From NCBI RefSeq assembly GCF_042186555.1, contig NC_133324.1, forward strand, positions 8,516,236 through 8,580,235: a stretch of DNA of 64,000 nt. Direction: 5' to 3'. The first letter of the stretch is position 1, and each line of letters begins with the position of its first letter. The DNA is from Aquarana catesbeiana. Lineage: Eukaryota; Chordata; Amphibia; Anura; Ranidae. The notes beneath the pieces were generated by a model. It had not been told where the DNA came from. It saw nothing but the letters and a program-made list of their open reading frames with translations, and did no database searches. The position numbers and the translations under genes were made by a program. Below, piece by piece: positions 11,500 to 22,889 of this stretch.

Positions 11500-11886
11500 C
11501 TAATACTCAACTAGTGAATGGTAGCGTTCAAAACATTCACCAATGCAAAGACCAGGATTGTCAGGACAGGAGGGACAATAATAGCGGGTGTCACGCCTAT
11601 ATCCGCGCTTGCTGCAGACACGACATCTTTTTTGGGGGGTTCGTTGGGTAGGGGTACTCGGGAGGACATAAAAATGCCTCTCATGCAGCCGACTGCATTT
11701 GGTTGGGGATGTGAATGGGGGAAGTACGGGCGCTGCAGAAGCGGTGGGTTCCCAATTAGGATTGGCGAATGCAGCAGGAAGGGCACTATGGGCACGATGG
11801 GCCTGTGTTTGTCTTTTTGGTGGCAGCGGGACACTACTTGTGCTTGCCACCTCACCAGCTTGAACTGCACTTATGGGACTCGCCAC
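11500..11886 (-). pseudogene. piggyBac transposase remnant (C-terminal zinc-binding region)
   Basis: The reading frame is 128 residues. Its last third reads QKRCRVCSKRGYRRDTRYYC and then CPSC, GLCIGECFERYH, the Cys/His-rich C-terminal domain that piggyBac-family transposases use to bind their DNA ends. Ahead of it is a low-complexity Ser/Pro/Ala stretch. The roughly 350-residue catalytic core with its three acidic residues is missing, so the frame looks like a short N-terminal piece joined to the C-terminus by an internal deletion. It lies inside inverted ends typical of the family. The product could at most bind transposon ends; whether it is expressed is unknown. A plus-strand frame over the same bases is its shadow. 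Confidence 0.75.
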
Positions 11887-11948
11887 GTCACCAAGTGTTA
11901 CTGCAGTGCTGGTTTGACTACGACCGGGGTGTACTAGGCCGCTGGCAC

Positions 11949-12657
11949 TTGCCAGTTCACCAAAACGCTACCATAAAACGTTAGCGATCGCAGGGATCAG
12001 GCCTGACTCTGCGAACGCTGCAGTTATGCGTTTAGTGTTTTGTAAGTGTCAGTGATCGATCGATACTGCACTTGGGTGGGCTGGGCTGGGCCGGGCGGAG
12101 GGGCAAAACGCAGGTGCTAGCAGGTATCTGGGCTGATTCCGCTAACACTGCGTTTTTGGGAACCCTAAACTGCTGGGGACGCTAGTATAGATCTGATCGG
12201 ATCAGATATTGATCCGTTCAGATACTATACCACTAAGGGAGGCGTATGCTGCGTGCGTGGGTGTTAGCGGTACTGGCGCTAACCTGACGCCTGGGGCTGG
12301 TGCTTGCCAGTTCACCAAAATGCTACCAAAAAAACTGTTAGCGATCGCAGGGATCAGGCCTGACTCTGCGAACGCTGCAGTTATGCGTTTAGTGTTTTGT
12401 AAGTGACAGTGATCGATCGATACTGCACTTGGGTGGGCTGGGCGGAGGCACAAAACGCAGGTGCTAGCAGGTATCTGGGCTGATCCCGCTAACACTGCGT
12501 TTTTGGGAACCCTAAACTGCTGGGGACGCTAGTATAGATCTGATCGGATCAGATATTGATCCGATCAGATACTATACCACTAAGGGAGGCGTATGCTGCA
12601 TGCGTGGGTGTTAGCGGTACTGGCGCTAATCTGACGCTGCCTGGGGCGACGCATATC
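11949..12657. repeat. Tandem duplication, unit about 355 bp, inside piggyBac
   Basis: TTGCCAGTTCACC starts at 11949 and again at 12304. Both units contain GCGATCGCAGGGATCAGG, TGATCGATCGATAC and the palindromic stretch around ATCTGATCGGATCAGAT (12188-12204 and 12538-12554). Unit 2 lost a few bases in the GGGCTGGGC section. No coding frame is conserved across the two units. Confidence 0.8.
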
Positions 12658-13542
12658 ACCGCCGGGCGATCAGGGGGCTAAACCTTTATTTGGTAATAAA
12701 CGGCGGGTGCCCTGACACTATAAAAAATAAACGAACTAACCAGCGTCATCCGTAACGGTTATACGGTGATCAGTGGTGAAAGGGTTAACTAGGGGGCAAT
12801 CAAGGGGTTAAAACATTTATTAGGTAGTATATGGGGGTCCCTGACGCTATAAAACGCTGACGGCGAACCTAAATATTTACCTCACTAACTAGCGTCACCA
12901 GTGACACTAATACAGCGATCAGAAAAATGATCGCTTAGTGACACTGGTGACAGGGGGTGATCAAGGGGTTAAAACTTTATTAGGGGGGGTTAGGGGGGTA
13001 CCCTAGACCTAAAGGGGGGTAATACTCACTGTCCCAACACTGTAACTGTCACAAACTGACACTATGCAGTAATCAGAAAAAAAAAAAAAAAAAAAAAAAA
13101 AAAACTGCTGGTGTCAGTTTGTGACAGGGGGGGGGGGTGATTGGGGGGGGATCGGGGGGGGGATCGGGGTGTTTTGTGTGCCTGGCATGTTCTACTGTGT
13201 GTGTGTGTGTTGGTGCACTCACATAGATGTCTTCTCTCCTCGGGCCGGAACGGAAAATACCGACCCGAGGGGAGATGACATCACTTCCTTTGCTGCTGTT
13301 TAGCATACAGCAGCAAAGGAGTGTTTTCATTGGCCGGCGGCGATCGCGAGGGGGGGGCCACGAACGGATGGTCTCCCCCTCATCACCGATCGCCGCTGGA
13401 CAAAAGACGACCGCCTCGGGCACCGGGGGGGGGTCCGATCGGACCCCCCACCCGCGGAAGGCAAATCACGTACCCTGTACGTGATTTTGCCTGTCCGTGC
13501 CACTTTGCCGACGTACATCGGCGTGAGGCGGTCGTCAAGTGG

Positions 13543-16177
13543 TTATGTAACAACTCCCATACGTGTCTTTTTATTTTCAGGTTCACCAGACAGAATAGTG
13601 CTGAGTGACTCAAACATAGATAAGATTTGTTCTCCAGGACCCCTTGTACGCCCCCTACAGTCTCCTGTGGGTAGGAGAGAGTCTCTTCTTCATGGAGTAA
13701 TTGGTGGATACTGTATGGAATATTCTACATATGATAATGTGTCTCAAGTCTGTAAATCATTTCTATGACATTGTTATGTCAGTATTTCTATAATATTGGA
13801 GGCTCTCCTCCTCCTATATCTCCTGATGAAGAAGATCTATGAACTGAGAATCTGCTGCAGAAATCATCATCAGCTGAATGTTAGAAATCATTCTGTATTT
13901 CACTGTAGAGACCCCTTAGACTGCTGAACGGGGGAGGGGCAGGTGATGGGACATATGGAAGAGATGGATTGGAATATTTAATACATAAAAGAACATTACA
14001 ATGTGGTCCAAACTCTTCCTCTAAATGTGGCCACCTTCAATTCCCATCCCCCACCTATGTCCTCCGACAAATCCCTTTCTAGTGGCCACACACTATATGG
14101 TAAGTGGTTTTTTGACATCACACCTATCAGAGATTACTGGACATCTCATTTCATATGATCATTAATATATAGCCCCCTCCCCCTCTTTGTAGTCTCTACT
14201 CTTTTGAAAAGACGGTTACATGATTTTGTGATGTTTGTGGGAAATTAGGAGCCCCCTTTATGACTTCCCCAATGTCACACAATAAAGTCATTGATGGGGG
14301 ACAATTGTTTTGTAGATTTGAACTTTTATTGTATTTTTGGAATTTGTCTCTTTGTGGTGACCATGGTAACCATTTGATCCTCCAGACCTTTTCTCCCCAA
14401 ATCCCAAAAGTTTCCACAATGTCTCAATTCTGTACATTAAATCTTTCAATTCTTGTCTTCCCTATTGTATTATAGAATCATCTTTTTTTGGGACAGAGAT
14501 TTATTTTGGTAGAAAATCTGGATACACGTCTTTTTTTCCTTGTTTTTTTTTTTTTTTTTTACAATGAATAAATATTACAAAAAGTAGAAAAGGGGATTTT
14601 TTTCTGTGATTTTTTTGTAATTTTTCCCAAAGCAACAATGAAAAAAATTGCGTGACCTCATAAATTTACCCCACAAAATAATCACCAGGGTCTGCTAATT
14701 AAAATGATATCACACCAGCGTGACTTTTATATGACATATCGGAATAATAAAGCTCAAAGTGAAGACCCGTGCTTTACTTTCAGAGAGCGATATTCTCCTT
14801 TTGGTGATACGATGCACGCCGGGGAAGAAAATGGTTTGTGGAAATTGTTAGTGTAACTTTAGGATATCATTAAGTCAGGTTAATGAGGACACAAGTTATT
14901 ATGATGGCGACTTTTATACAGGATGGTAATTGCTAAAAACTGGAATGACATTGTGTTCTTTTATGCGAGTATTTGATGATTGTACAGTGAATGTCGTCCA
15001 ACTCATCCGACCTTGTTTGACCCTCCATTTTGGATATATATATCCGGCATCTCACAAAAGTAAGTACATCCCTCACATTTTTGTAAACATTTTATTCTAT
15101 CTTTTCATGTGACAACACTGAAGAAATGACACTTTGCTACAATGTAAAGTAGTGAGTGTACAGCTTGTGTAAATTTTCTGTCCCCTTAAAATAACTCAAC
15201 ACACAGCCATTAATGTCTAAACCACTGGCAACAAAAGTGAGTACACCACTAAGTGAAAATGTCCAAATTGGGCCCAAAGTGTCAATATTTTGTGTTGCCA
15301 CCATTATTTTCCAGCACTGCCTTAACCCTCTTGGGCATGGAGGTCACCAGAGCTTCACAGGTTGCCACTGGAGTCCTCTTCCACTCCTCTATGATGACAT
15401 CACAGAAGTTATATATAAATATAACATTTCCTTCATGATGGGTCTGGATTAGGGATGAGCTTCGAGTTCGAGTCGAACTCATGTTCGACTCGAACATCGG
15501 CTGTTCGCCAGTTCGCCGAGCAGCAAACAATTTGGGATGTTCGCGGCAAATTTGAAAGCCGTGGAACACCCTTTAAAAGTCTATGGGAGAAATTTAATTT
15601 AATCGGGCACCAAGGCGATTACCTTTGGTCTTTGACCATTAGCAAGACCAGTTTAACCCTATTGATTCTACCTTTTTAATTACCTCAAGGTAATTCATTC
15701 ACTTTTCATGTTTTTGGCTTGTGGAAAGGTACCTTTAGATACCCACTGCCCTGGCCATCCCTTATCATTTTTCTAATAAGAATTTTGTTTTATATATTTC
15801 AGAAATATTACTCTGTTAGTGCTTCAGATAAGGTGCCCAAGCGGGACAATAAGGACGTTACATGTATTGATTTTATCGCTACATCCATACCAATCATTGT
15901 TTTGAAGCAGTCCTGGTAAGGTTGGTTCTTGTTTTGTGTGTTCATGTGTTTTTGATTCTTTTTTGATGTCCTTGTGCTTCAATATTTCAAGTAACCTAAG
16001 CATAGATTTTCGATGCTATAATTGTATATCTTGAATATGTTTATGTATTGTTGAATATGTTAATGAGAAACCTATTTATGCCTTTCTCATTCTCAGTATA
16101 TAACAAAAGTCACACCATCAATCTCCTGAAGAAACTCTACGCAGTGAAACATGTCGAGAATGACAGTGCTTTGCTTG
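13543..16177. repeat. Direct repeat, copy 2 of the 2635-bp segment
   Basis: Same sequence as 6719-9353. It starts exactly at the TTAT flank of the piggyBac element and ends at GCTTTGCTTG. After that, copy 2 runs into TTATAAAGCTTCATAAATTC, which looks like the natural continuation, while copy 1 runs into a different repeat. Confidence 0.9.
15052..15418 (-). mobile_element. Tc1/mariner-like fragment (copy 2 of the fragment at 8228)
   Basis: Identical by position to the fragment at 8228-8594 with an offset of 6824. Reverse-strand coding remnants end the same way (MPKRVKAVLE). Confidence 0.75.
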
Positions 16178-16430
16178 TTATAAAGCTTCATAAATTCAAT
16201 GTTGTTTTGCAATATGGATGTAATTCCTTTTCTCATGTTTTTTACTTTTCTATTTAAATAAAATATTCAAATTTTATGCAGCCTACCAATTTTGGACCTT
16301 TACACTTTAACACCTTAAAAGTCCCAAGGTTTGTTACCTCTTTGTCCCCCTTTTACAAATTTTGACATTTTTATATTGGGATGTGGTGTTTCTCTGTTTG
16401 GACTCCTCCATCTTGCTCTTTCTTCAACTG

Positions 16431-17131
16431 AAGAAATGACACTTTGCTACAATGTAAAGTAGTGAGTGTACAGCTTGTATAACAGTGTAAATTTGCTGTC
16501 CCCTCAAAATAACTCAACACAGCCATTAATGTCTAAATCGCTGGCAAGAAAAGTGAGTACACACCTAAGTGAAAATTTTCAACTTGGGTCCAAAGTGTCA
16601 ATATTTTGTGTGGGCACCATTATTTTCCAGCACTGCCTTAACCCCTTGTGGGCATGGAGTTCACCAGAGCTTCACAGGTTGCCACTGGAGTCCTCTTCCA
16701 CTCCATGATGACATCACAGAGCTGGTGGATGTTAGAGACCTTGAGCTCCTCCACCTTCCATTTGAGGATGCCCCACAGATGCTTAATATGTTTTAGGTCT
16801 GGAGACATGCTTGGCCAGTCCAGCACCTTTATCCTCAGCTTCTTTAGCAAGGCAGTGGTCGTCTTGGAGGTGTGTCATGAGGTTCCATGTTGAACTTCCA
16901 ATGACCAGTATGAGTGAGTGAGAGCGATAACACCACATTTAACACACCTGCTCCACATTCACACCTGGGACCTTGTAACACTAATGCAAAATTGCATTGT
17001 TATACAAGCTATACACTCACTACTTTACATTGTAGCAAAGTGTCATTTCTTCAGTGTTGTCACATGAAAAGATAGAATAAAATATTTACAAAAATGTGAG
17101 GGGTGTACTCACTTTTGTGAGATACTGTATG
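16431..17131 (-). mobile_element. Tc1/mariner-like element, internally deleted, with long inverted ends
   Basis: The right end (17006-17131) finishes with GTACTCACTTTTGTGAGATA and is the inverse of the left-end sequence around 16431-16500, sharing ATGACACTTTGCTACAATG. The ends are therefore long inverted repeats. Between them is only the last part of the transposase. The outermost left bases are missing. Confidence 0.75.
16638..16850 (-). pseudogene. Tc1-like transposase C-terminus, catalytic Glu replaced by Lys
   Basis: The 70-residue frame reads DWPSMSPDLKHIKHLWGILK, then the C-terminal WKRTPVATCEALV block. In active Tc1-like enzymes the DLNPIEHLW-type motif supplies the third catalytic acid (Glu). 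Here that position is Lys (HIKHLWG). The N-terminal helix-turn-helix and the first two aspartates are absent. It is the remnant of a dead DNA transposon. Confidence 0.8.
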
Positions 17132-18654
17132 TGTCCTAATATAGATCCGAAAATATAAATTGGTTCTTTGGAAAAGACATACATTTCCTACTGACTTTTG
17201 TATAATTACTTATTCAGGGTTCATGGCCCCACTAGGTATTAGGGTTTTTTTTTTTTTTTATGTGGAATAATAAAAGTGATATGAGTTTATTTAATAATGC
17301 AGACTTTTGATTTATAATTTTCTTAGTGGTCAGCCTTGGGTTTAAAATCCATTTAAAATAATGTTTCTGCTCTCATTTAGTGTCCTGGGATTAGAATCCA
17401 AGGCTGACATATAATAATCAGATGTATTGTTTATGTACAGAAGCCCTTGAGTGAATATGAGTGGGAAGAATTCTAGAAATGTCTTTAAGGAGACATCGGG
17501 GTCTTTTAGACTCTTAGGCTCGGTTTACACCTAAACCAACCGCAAATTGCACAGCAACGCTGTCTGTCCCTGTTCTCCGTTTCAGGGACGAATCAGGGCA
17601 GAATCTTTGCCTGAATTTGGCCCTGAAACGGAGGCAAAGACGCACAGCGTTTCTGTGCAGTGCGCTCCGCAACCGCCTCGGAGACATGTGAACTGGCTCC
17701 AAAGAGAGCCGGTCACATTCTCCTGCTATGCGAACTGGATGTGAGGAAACCCGCATCCATTTCACATAGGTTTGAACCCAGAATTAATGTTACCTCTGCA
17801 CTCTGTTAGGAACAAAGCCCAATCATGCTCAAATATCTTCTTCCTTGGCAATGGAGATCGGGGAATGACAACACTTAACCCAGAAGGGATCAGAGCACAT
17901 CACTTTTGGGTCCGTTCTTCCTGCTGATCTCATACCTGACACTCACCTTGGAGATCCTGGGCAGCCAGGTGGGACTGGTATTCCCTAGACACAGTGTTGG
18001 GGGGGCAGAAGAGGTGGCAAGCATTTTACAGTATGCAGGGAAATAATTGGACAGCTTGACAGTCACTCAAACCACTTCCACATGAAAGCTGACAAGAAAA
18101 TGTTAACAAACTCCCAGGTGCTATAATGGTGAGGAGTCTGTTTACAGGTCAGTGCTGTCACCAACATAAACCTTATGTTGGTGTAACAGAAAGGGTTAAT
18201 CCAATTTCTTACTGACCTTTGTAGCCAAAGGCACCATGGAGCAATTCATCCTAAAATTCTTGAATGTACAGTAGCCAATATTCAGGGCTGAGCACTCTGC
18301 TCTCCCCTCCTCCTGTGTACCTGATCTGTGTATACATTAGAGATTGAAAGTCTGGCAAGCTGACAACTAACACCTGGAAGGTGGATCAGAATGAAAGTAC
18401 TTCTGCTGGAAACTTTGAATAGTATTTACTTCACAGTGTCTGTACCTACAGAGATGACTAGGAGTTTATCTGAACAGACTCTAGACTAAATCAGGTATGG
18501 ACCACCTGACATACTGTTCAATATTGACAAATTATGAATTCAACTTTTTGAAAGAGACAAGGAAGGAATCCAGCAGCACAATGAGATATAAGTAGAAATG
18601 TTTACAGAAACAATATTCTGAAATGCAAGTTTATCAGGAGATTGCATTCTACAC
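17132..18654. other. Mostly unclassified DNA downstream of the V2R gene
   Basis: Apart from the MITE-like repeat at 17515-17790 I see no gene or recognisable repeat. There is a T14 tract near 17247. This stretch lies 3' of the V2R gene, which is read on the minus strand. Confidence 0.4.
17515..17790. mobile_element. MITE-like repeat with GGCTCGGTTTACACC end
   Basis: The left end TTAGGCTCGGTTTACACCTA faces a right end AGGTTTGAACCC, roughly inverted. Inside is a mirrored pair around CCGTTTCAGGG and CCCTGAAACGG. The form matches non-autonomous DNA transposons I associate with frogs, but the superfamily cannot be fixed. Confidence 0.45.
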
Positions 18655-18990
18655 ATATGCTATATGGCCAGACATTTGTAGTCACTTAACCTTCACACCT
18701 ATATGGGCTTGTTGGGCATCTCATTTCAAAATTTCGATCATTAATGTGGAATTGCCCCTCCCACCTTTGTGCCTATAACTGTCTCCACGTTTCATTGGAT
18801 TTTGGAATGTATTTGTGGGAATGTGTGCCCATTTAACCAATTCAACTGATGTTGGTTGAGAAGGTTTAGGTCAGGACTGTGTTCATGACATTTGAGTTCC
18901 TCCACACCAAACATATCAATCCATGTCTTTATGGGGTTGGATGTGTGCTCAGGGGGACAGTCATGCTGGAACAGAAAAGGTTGAAAGAAA
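18655..18990 (-). mobile_element. Tc1-like deletion derivative
   Basis: Starts TATATGGCCAGACATTTGTA, an end typical of a Tc1-like family. It later contains the inverse of its transposase region (TCCTCCACACCAAACATATC, CATGTCTTTATGGGG, CAGTCATGCTGGAACA). Most of the element is deleted and the right end is lost in the LINE that follows. Confidence 0.55.
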
Positions 18991-19002
18991 ACAATTGCCT
19001 AC

Positions 19003-19975
19003 ATATACTGTAGAGGGGTAAATGTTCTTGGACCTCTCCTATTCTCAATATACATCTCCTACCTTGGTCAGTTGATTGACTCCCATGGCTTTCAATACCA
19101 CTTCTATGCCCATGACACCCAAATCTATCACTCAACCTCAGCTCACTCCATCAGTCTCCTCAAATTTCACCAACTTACTAACAAACATATCAGCCTGGAT
19201 GTCACACCACTGCCTCAAACTCAATCCATCCAAAACTGAGCTCATAATATTCCCCCCCGCAACACCACAAAGCTTCTAATACTCGCTGGTCACCTCTCAC
19301 CTTGACTACTCCTCATTGGCTTACCTTTAAATAGACTATCCCCCCTTCAGTTCATCGTGAATGCTGCTGCCAGACTCATCCACCCTATGAACCGCTCAGC
19401 GTCTGATACCCCTCTGTGCCAATCCCTCCACTGGCTTCCACTCACCCAACAAATTAAATTCAAGATACTAACAATCACTTACAAAGCATCCACAACTCGG
19501 CCCCCAGCTACATCACTAACCTAGTAAAAAAACAAAACAACTATATGATTCTCTTTGTTCCTTCAAATACCTTCTGCTCTCTAGTTCCCTTGTCACCTCA
19601 TCCCACACTCACCTCCAGGACTTCTCCAGAGCCTCTCCTATCCTCTGTAACTCTATACTCCAATTTGTCTGATTATCTTCTACTTTTTCCACTTTCAGAT
19701 GATCCCTGAAAACTCATCTCTTCATAAAAACCTATTTGTCCCTCAATTAACAACTGTACAACTTATGTTCTCCATCAGCCTATCCCCCACAGTTATTACC
19801 TCTTGAATCTCTTGACCCATCCTCTTAGAGTGTAAGCTCTAATGAGCAGGGCCCTCTGATTCCTCCTGTATTGAATTGTATTGTAATTGCACTGTCTGAC
19901 CTTATGTTGTAAAGTGCTTCGTAAACTGTCAGCGTTATATAATTCCTGTATAATAATAATAATAATAATAATAAT
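19003..19975 (+). pseudogene. L2/CR1-like LINE 3' remnant (reverse transcriptase C-half)
   Basis: Translated pieces in shifting frames match the RT palm (SIYIS, SHGFQYHFYAHDTQIYHST), the following WMSHHCLKLNPSKTELIIFP block, and then NAAARLIHPMN, SLHWLPLTQQIKFKILTITY. The catalytic YADD reads YAHD, so it could not polymerise. The 3' end has the usual L2-type tail (TAAAGTGCTTCGTAAACTGTC, GCGTTATATAATTCCTGTA) and an ATA microsatellite at 19950-19975. The frame is broken several times. Confidence 0.8.
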
Positions 19976-20472
19976 AGGGGGATGGTTGAAGCTGTTTCTT
20001 GTACTGCTACTGGTACTGCTGGTTACTGGATTGCACTTGTACTGGATAAAGCTTATACTGGCTGGTGATCTTGAAGATTTCTTTCCTCTAACACACTGAT
20101 CAGTGTGCGAGTGTGAAATGGTATCAAGCTGCTTACTGCAGGTATTGATTACATTGTGTGATGCTTTGATTGGTCATAGCATATTTTTGTGATTGGCACC
20201 ATCCAATGGACAGTGCAATCACAGTACTTTGCTTGTGCAGGCTAGGGGGCATGTAAGAGCAAGAAAAAAATGAAGCTCTGATATAGTTTCCCACCCTGTA
20301 ACATCCACCTTCCATCCACATATGTACAATAGGCAGACAGAAGGTAGTTACTATACACAAAAATCATAACGACAAAGATAAAGTCATTCATAATGATGAT
20401 GATGATTTAACAATATGGCTGAATTTGTTTAATCTGGTCTACAGTATTATACATTGTATCAATGTGTTATAT
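19976..20472. other. Region 3' of V2R exon 6
   Basis: No gene or clear repeat. On the minus strand it is the expected 3' UTR and downstream DNA of the V2R gene. I find no convincing polyadenylation signal close to the stop codon. Confidence 0.4.
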
Positions 20473-21380
20473 TTACAACATTCTTTTCCCCAGCATTGTT
20501 TTCTGTGTATTCAGTTCAGGTTTGAAAAGCAAAATGTAGAGTTTTGGAGAAAACATACACATTAATATTCCAGCACTGGAGGTAAGTATGGCGAATATCT
20601 CCACAGCCACCATGTATTTCCCTCTGGTGCTCAGATAGGCCGGGATCATGGCAATCCAGACACTGCAGAACACCAGCATGCTAAAGGTGATGTACTTGGC
20701 CTCATTAAAACTGTCCGGTAATGTCCTCACCATGAAAGCCAGAACAAAACTTCCAGCTGCTAGAAACCCCATATATCCCAACATAAAGTAGAACCCGATA
20801 ACTGACCCTTCATTACACTGAATGATGATCTTCCCAGGATAGGAGTCCATGTCATACTCCTGAAATGGTGGAGAGATGGACAACCAGAGAATGCAATTCA
20901 TAACCTGAATGGATGAGCAGAATAACATGACTGTATTGGGAGGTTTGACTCCCACCAATTTTCTACAAGAGCTTCCAGGTCTGGTGGCTTTGAAAGCAAT
21001 GAAGACCATGATGGTTTTGGCTAGGATAGAAGATACTGATATAGTGAAGGGAATTCCAAAAGTGACTTGCTGCAGCATACAGGTAATATCCACAGGACGG
21101 CCAAGGAACAGGAATACAGAAAGGAAGCTCAGTATGAGGGAGAGGAGCAGAATGAAGCTGAGGTTTCGGTTATTGGCTTTGACTATGGGAGTGCTCCGAA
21201 ACCAAACAAATAGTCCAAGTATAAGGAGAGATGTTGTAGAAAATATGAGTGAAGTTATAGAAAAAAATAAAACTAGAATATCCTCCTCGTATGATAAATA
21301 CTCATTGACCTTGTCAATACAAATATTTTTAGCTTTGTTGGGCCATTCATTTTCAGGACACTTCTTGCAGAGTTCACTGT
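20473..21380 (-). CDS. Vomeronasal type-2 receptor-like, exon 6 (seven-transmembrane domain)
   Basis: Encodes the membrane part of a family C GPCR that in vertebrates detects peptides and other cues in chemosensory neurons. The exon begins after a CTCTACAG acceptor with split codon G|AC (Asp), giving DSELCKKCPENEWPN at the end of the cysteine-rich domain. Seven hydrophobic segments follow with family marks: FRSTPIVKANNRNLS in loop 1, FLGRP after helix 2, FKATRPGSSCRKL, FVLAFMVRTLPDSFNEAKYI before helix 6, and SPKLYILLFKPELNTQK after helix 7. It is open for 301 full codons to TAA at 20473-20475. The 908-bp length is normal for the last V2R exon. It joins exon 5 in frame (phase 1). A V2R is the best call; other olfactory C-family receptors are close relatives. 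Confidence 0.93.
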
Positions 21381-21648
21381 CTGTAGAGTGAAAATAAGTG
21401 AAAATAACATTAAGCATAGTATACCGAGAATGAAACTATTTGACAGTTTTGGCCTCTTCAGTGTAATCATTTTCCTGACCATTAGTTTTACATAAATGTT
21501 GGAGGCTTTCTCAGACAGACAGTAGGAGGAAGATGGTTCTTGTTGCTTGTGCAAAGTGTAAAGTGGTTACAGAATCACTTTAAAGGACTTTAAAAGTTCT
21601 CATTTTCTAATCAAATATCAGAGTTTCTATTAAAAAAATCAAGCTTAC

Positions 21649-21772
21649 CAGAATGGTTTGATATTTCTCCTTCTGAACATGGAGCACAATTATAACAACA
21701 TGGGTGATATCCTTCTCTTACAGATTTTCTGAACCCTGGAAGACATTTCTCAGAGCATCGACCCCTTGGGAC
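21649..21772 (-). CDS. Vomeronasal type-2 receptor-like, exon 5 (cysteine-rich NCD3G)
   Basis: A 124-bp exon, the standard size in this family, flanked by an ATCTTAG acceptor and a GTAAGC donor. It encodes [40 protein letters not shown], the nine-cysteine linker that couples the extracellular Venus-flytrap domain to the helices. The conserved spacing C-x3-C and CC-x2-C-x2-C is present. It enters in phase 0 and leaves in phase 1, matching exon 4 before it and exon 6 after it. The intron to exon 6 is only 268 bp, while the intron before it is about 19 kb. No stop or frameshift is seen. Confidence 0.93.
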
Positions 21773-21979
21773 CTAAGATAATATAGAACAATATGAACTA
21801 TTTAAGAGCAAAACTACAGATATAATAGTATAAGAAATCCAAGCTTCTGGTGTGTACAGTGATGTAGAATGCATACCTTGGTGGAAAAACATGGACCATT
21901 CCAGAAGGTGGCCCTTCATTAGTCTGGATACCACAGAATATGCTCCGAACCAGAAGACAGAAATAGACATCTAGGAGTA

Positions 21980-22519
21980 CTAGCAGAATCCTTGCATTAG
22001 AAAAGTTACAGCAACAAAACTATCAGTACAAGCATAAACGCTGCCTTAAAAGTCCAAAGAGAAAATATCCTACAATACAAAGAGAAGAAAACAAATAGCC
22101 GTGTACCTCTAATAACCACATACAATCCAGCACTAGAAGGGATGAGAGAGATAATGGAATAGATGAAACCTATCATAACAGAGGACAGAACCCTGAAAGG
22201 AATATTCCAACAACCCCCAGTGCTGACCTTCAGGCAACCACCCAACCTCAGACATAGATTAATCAGCAGGAAGCTTCATTCTGAGGACAGGGACTCAAAA
22301 AAGGAACAAAACCTTGCAACAATTAATGCTGCAAACTGTGCATTTACATAAATGCATTAAACATTGTCACATAAACAAAAGGAACCTTCAGTATTACAGG
22401 ATCATACAGCTTGGCCACCAGTAATGGGATGTACTTCATTCAATGCAGCAAGTGCAAGCATGGATCATACATTGGCGAGACAGGACAGAAGTTACAAAAA
22501 CATAAATATTTATAGACAC
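21980..22519 (+). pseudogene. Penelope-like (Neptune-type) retroelement, left part: RT end and GIY-YIG endonuclease
   Basis: Penelope-like elements encode an RT joined to a GIY-YIG endonuclease. Reading on the plus strand with frame changes: NSRVPLITTYNPALEGMREI, then EDRTLKGIFQQPPVLTFRQP, PNLRHRLISRKL, and after a gap MYFIQCSKCKHGSYIGETGQ. The last is the GIY-YIG-type MY-x10-SYIG core. Stops (such as TAG after IME) and frameshifts make it a pseudogene. It is cut at 22519 by an LTR element and continues at 29341. The upstream RT core is missing, so it is also 5'-truncated. It lies only about 200 bp from V2R exon 5 and antisense to it. Confidence 0.8.
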
Positions 22520-22889
22520 TGTAACGGAATCGCCCCCACACTCGGCTTGACTGCTTCCATCATATACCACTTCCTCCAGTCTGCAGATAGATATCAGATA
22601 TTATAGCTGCATATTGTAACCAAGAACGAGGTAGGACTTGTTTGGCTGCAAAGCTGTAACTTTTTTATTTGAACAAACTAACACATAATATATACCCCAC
22701 AGGAGGACCTCCCTCTTCTGATCATATTACCCTAACAATACAAACTGTACACAGAAATATAATTAGAACAACAGAAATATACGATAAACATTATGCTAAT
22801 TAGCCATCTGGATGACTCAGAGGTTTCATTCTAGGTCAGACTTCTACAATACTGAATACAGTGTACTGGACAATACACATTATTACAAG

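Larger units (their letters stand above)
9965..13542 (-). mobile_element. piggyBac-type DNA transposon, internally deleted
   Basis: The ends are inverted: CCACTTGA at 9965-9972 and TCAAGTGG at 13535-13542. The flanks are CTAA (9961-9964) and TTAT (13543-13546), each one base from the TTAA target of piggyBac. Inside is a transposase remnant with the family's C-terminal cysteine cluster on the minus strand (11500-11886), a 355-bp tandem duplication (11949-12657), and several homopolymers including A25 near 13078-13104. The catalytic DDD core is absent, so the copy is non-autonomous. Confidence 0.75.

Noticed and set aside
11518..11937. 139-residue plus-strand frame
   Set aside because: Antisense shadow of the piggyBac transposase remnant, which has the recognisable cysteine cluster.
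20909..21391. 160-residue plus-strand frame
   Set aside because: Antisense shadow of V2R exon 6.
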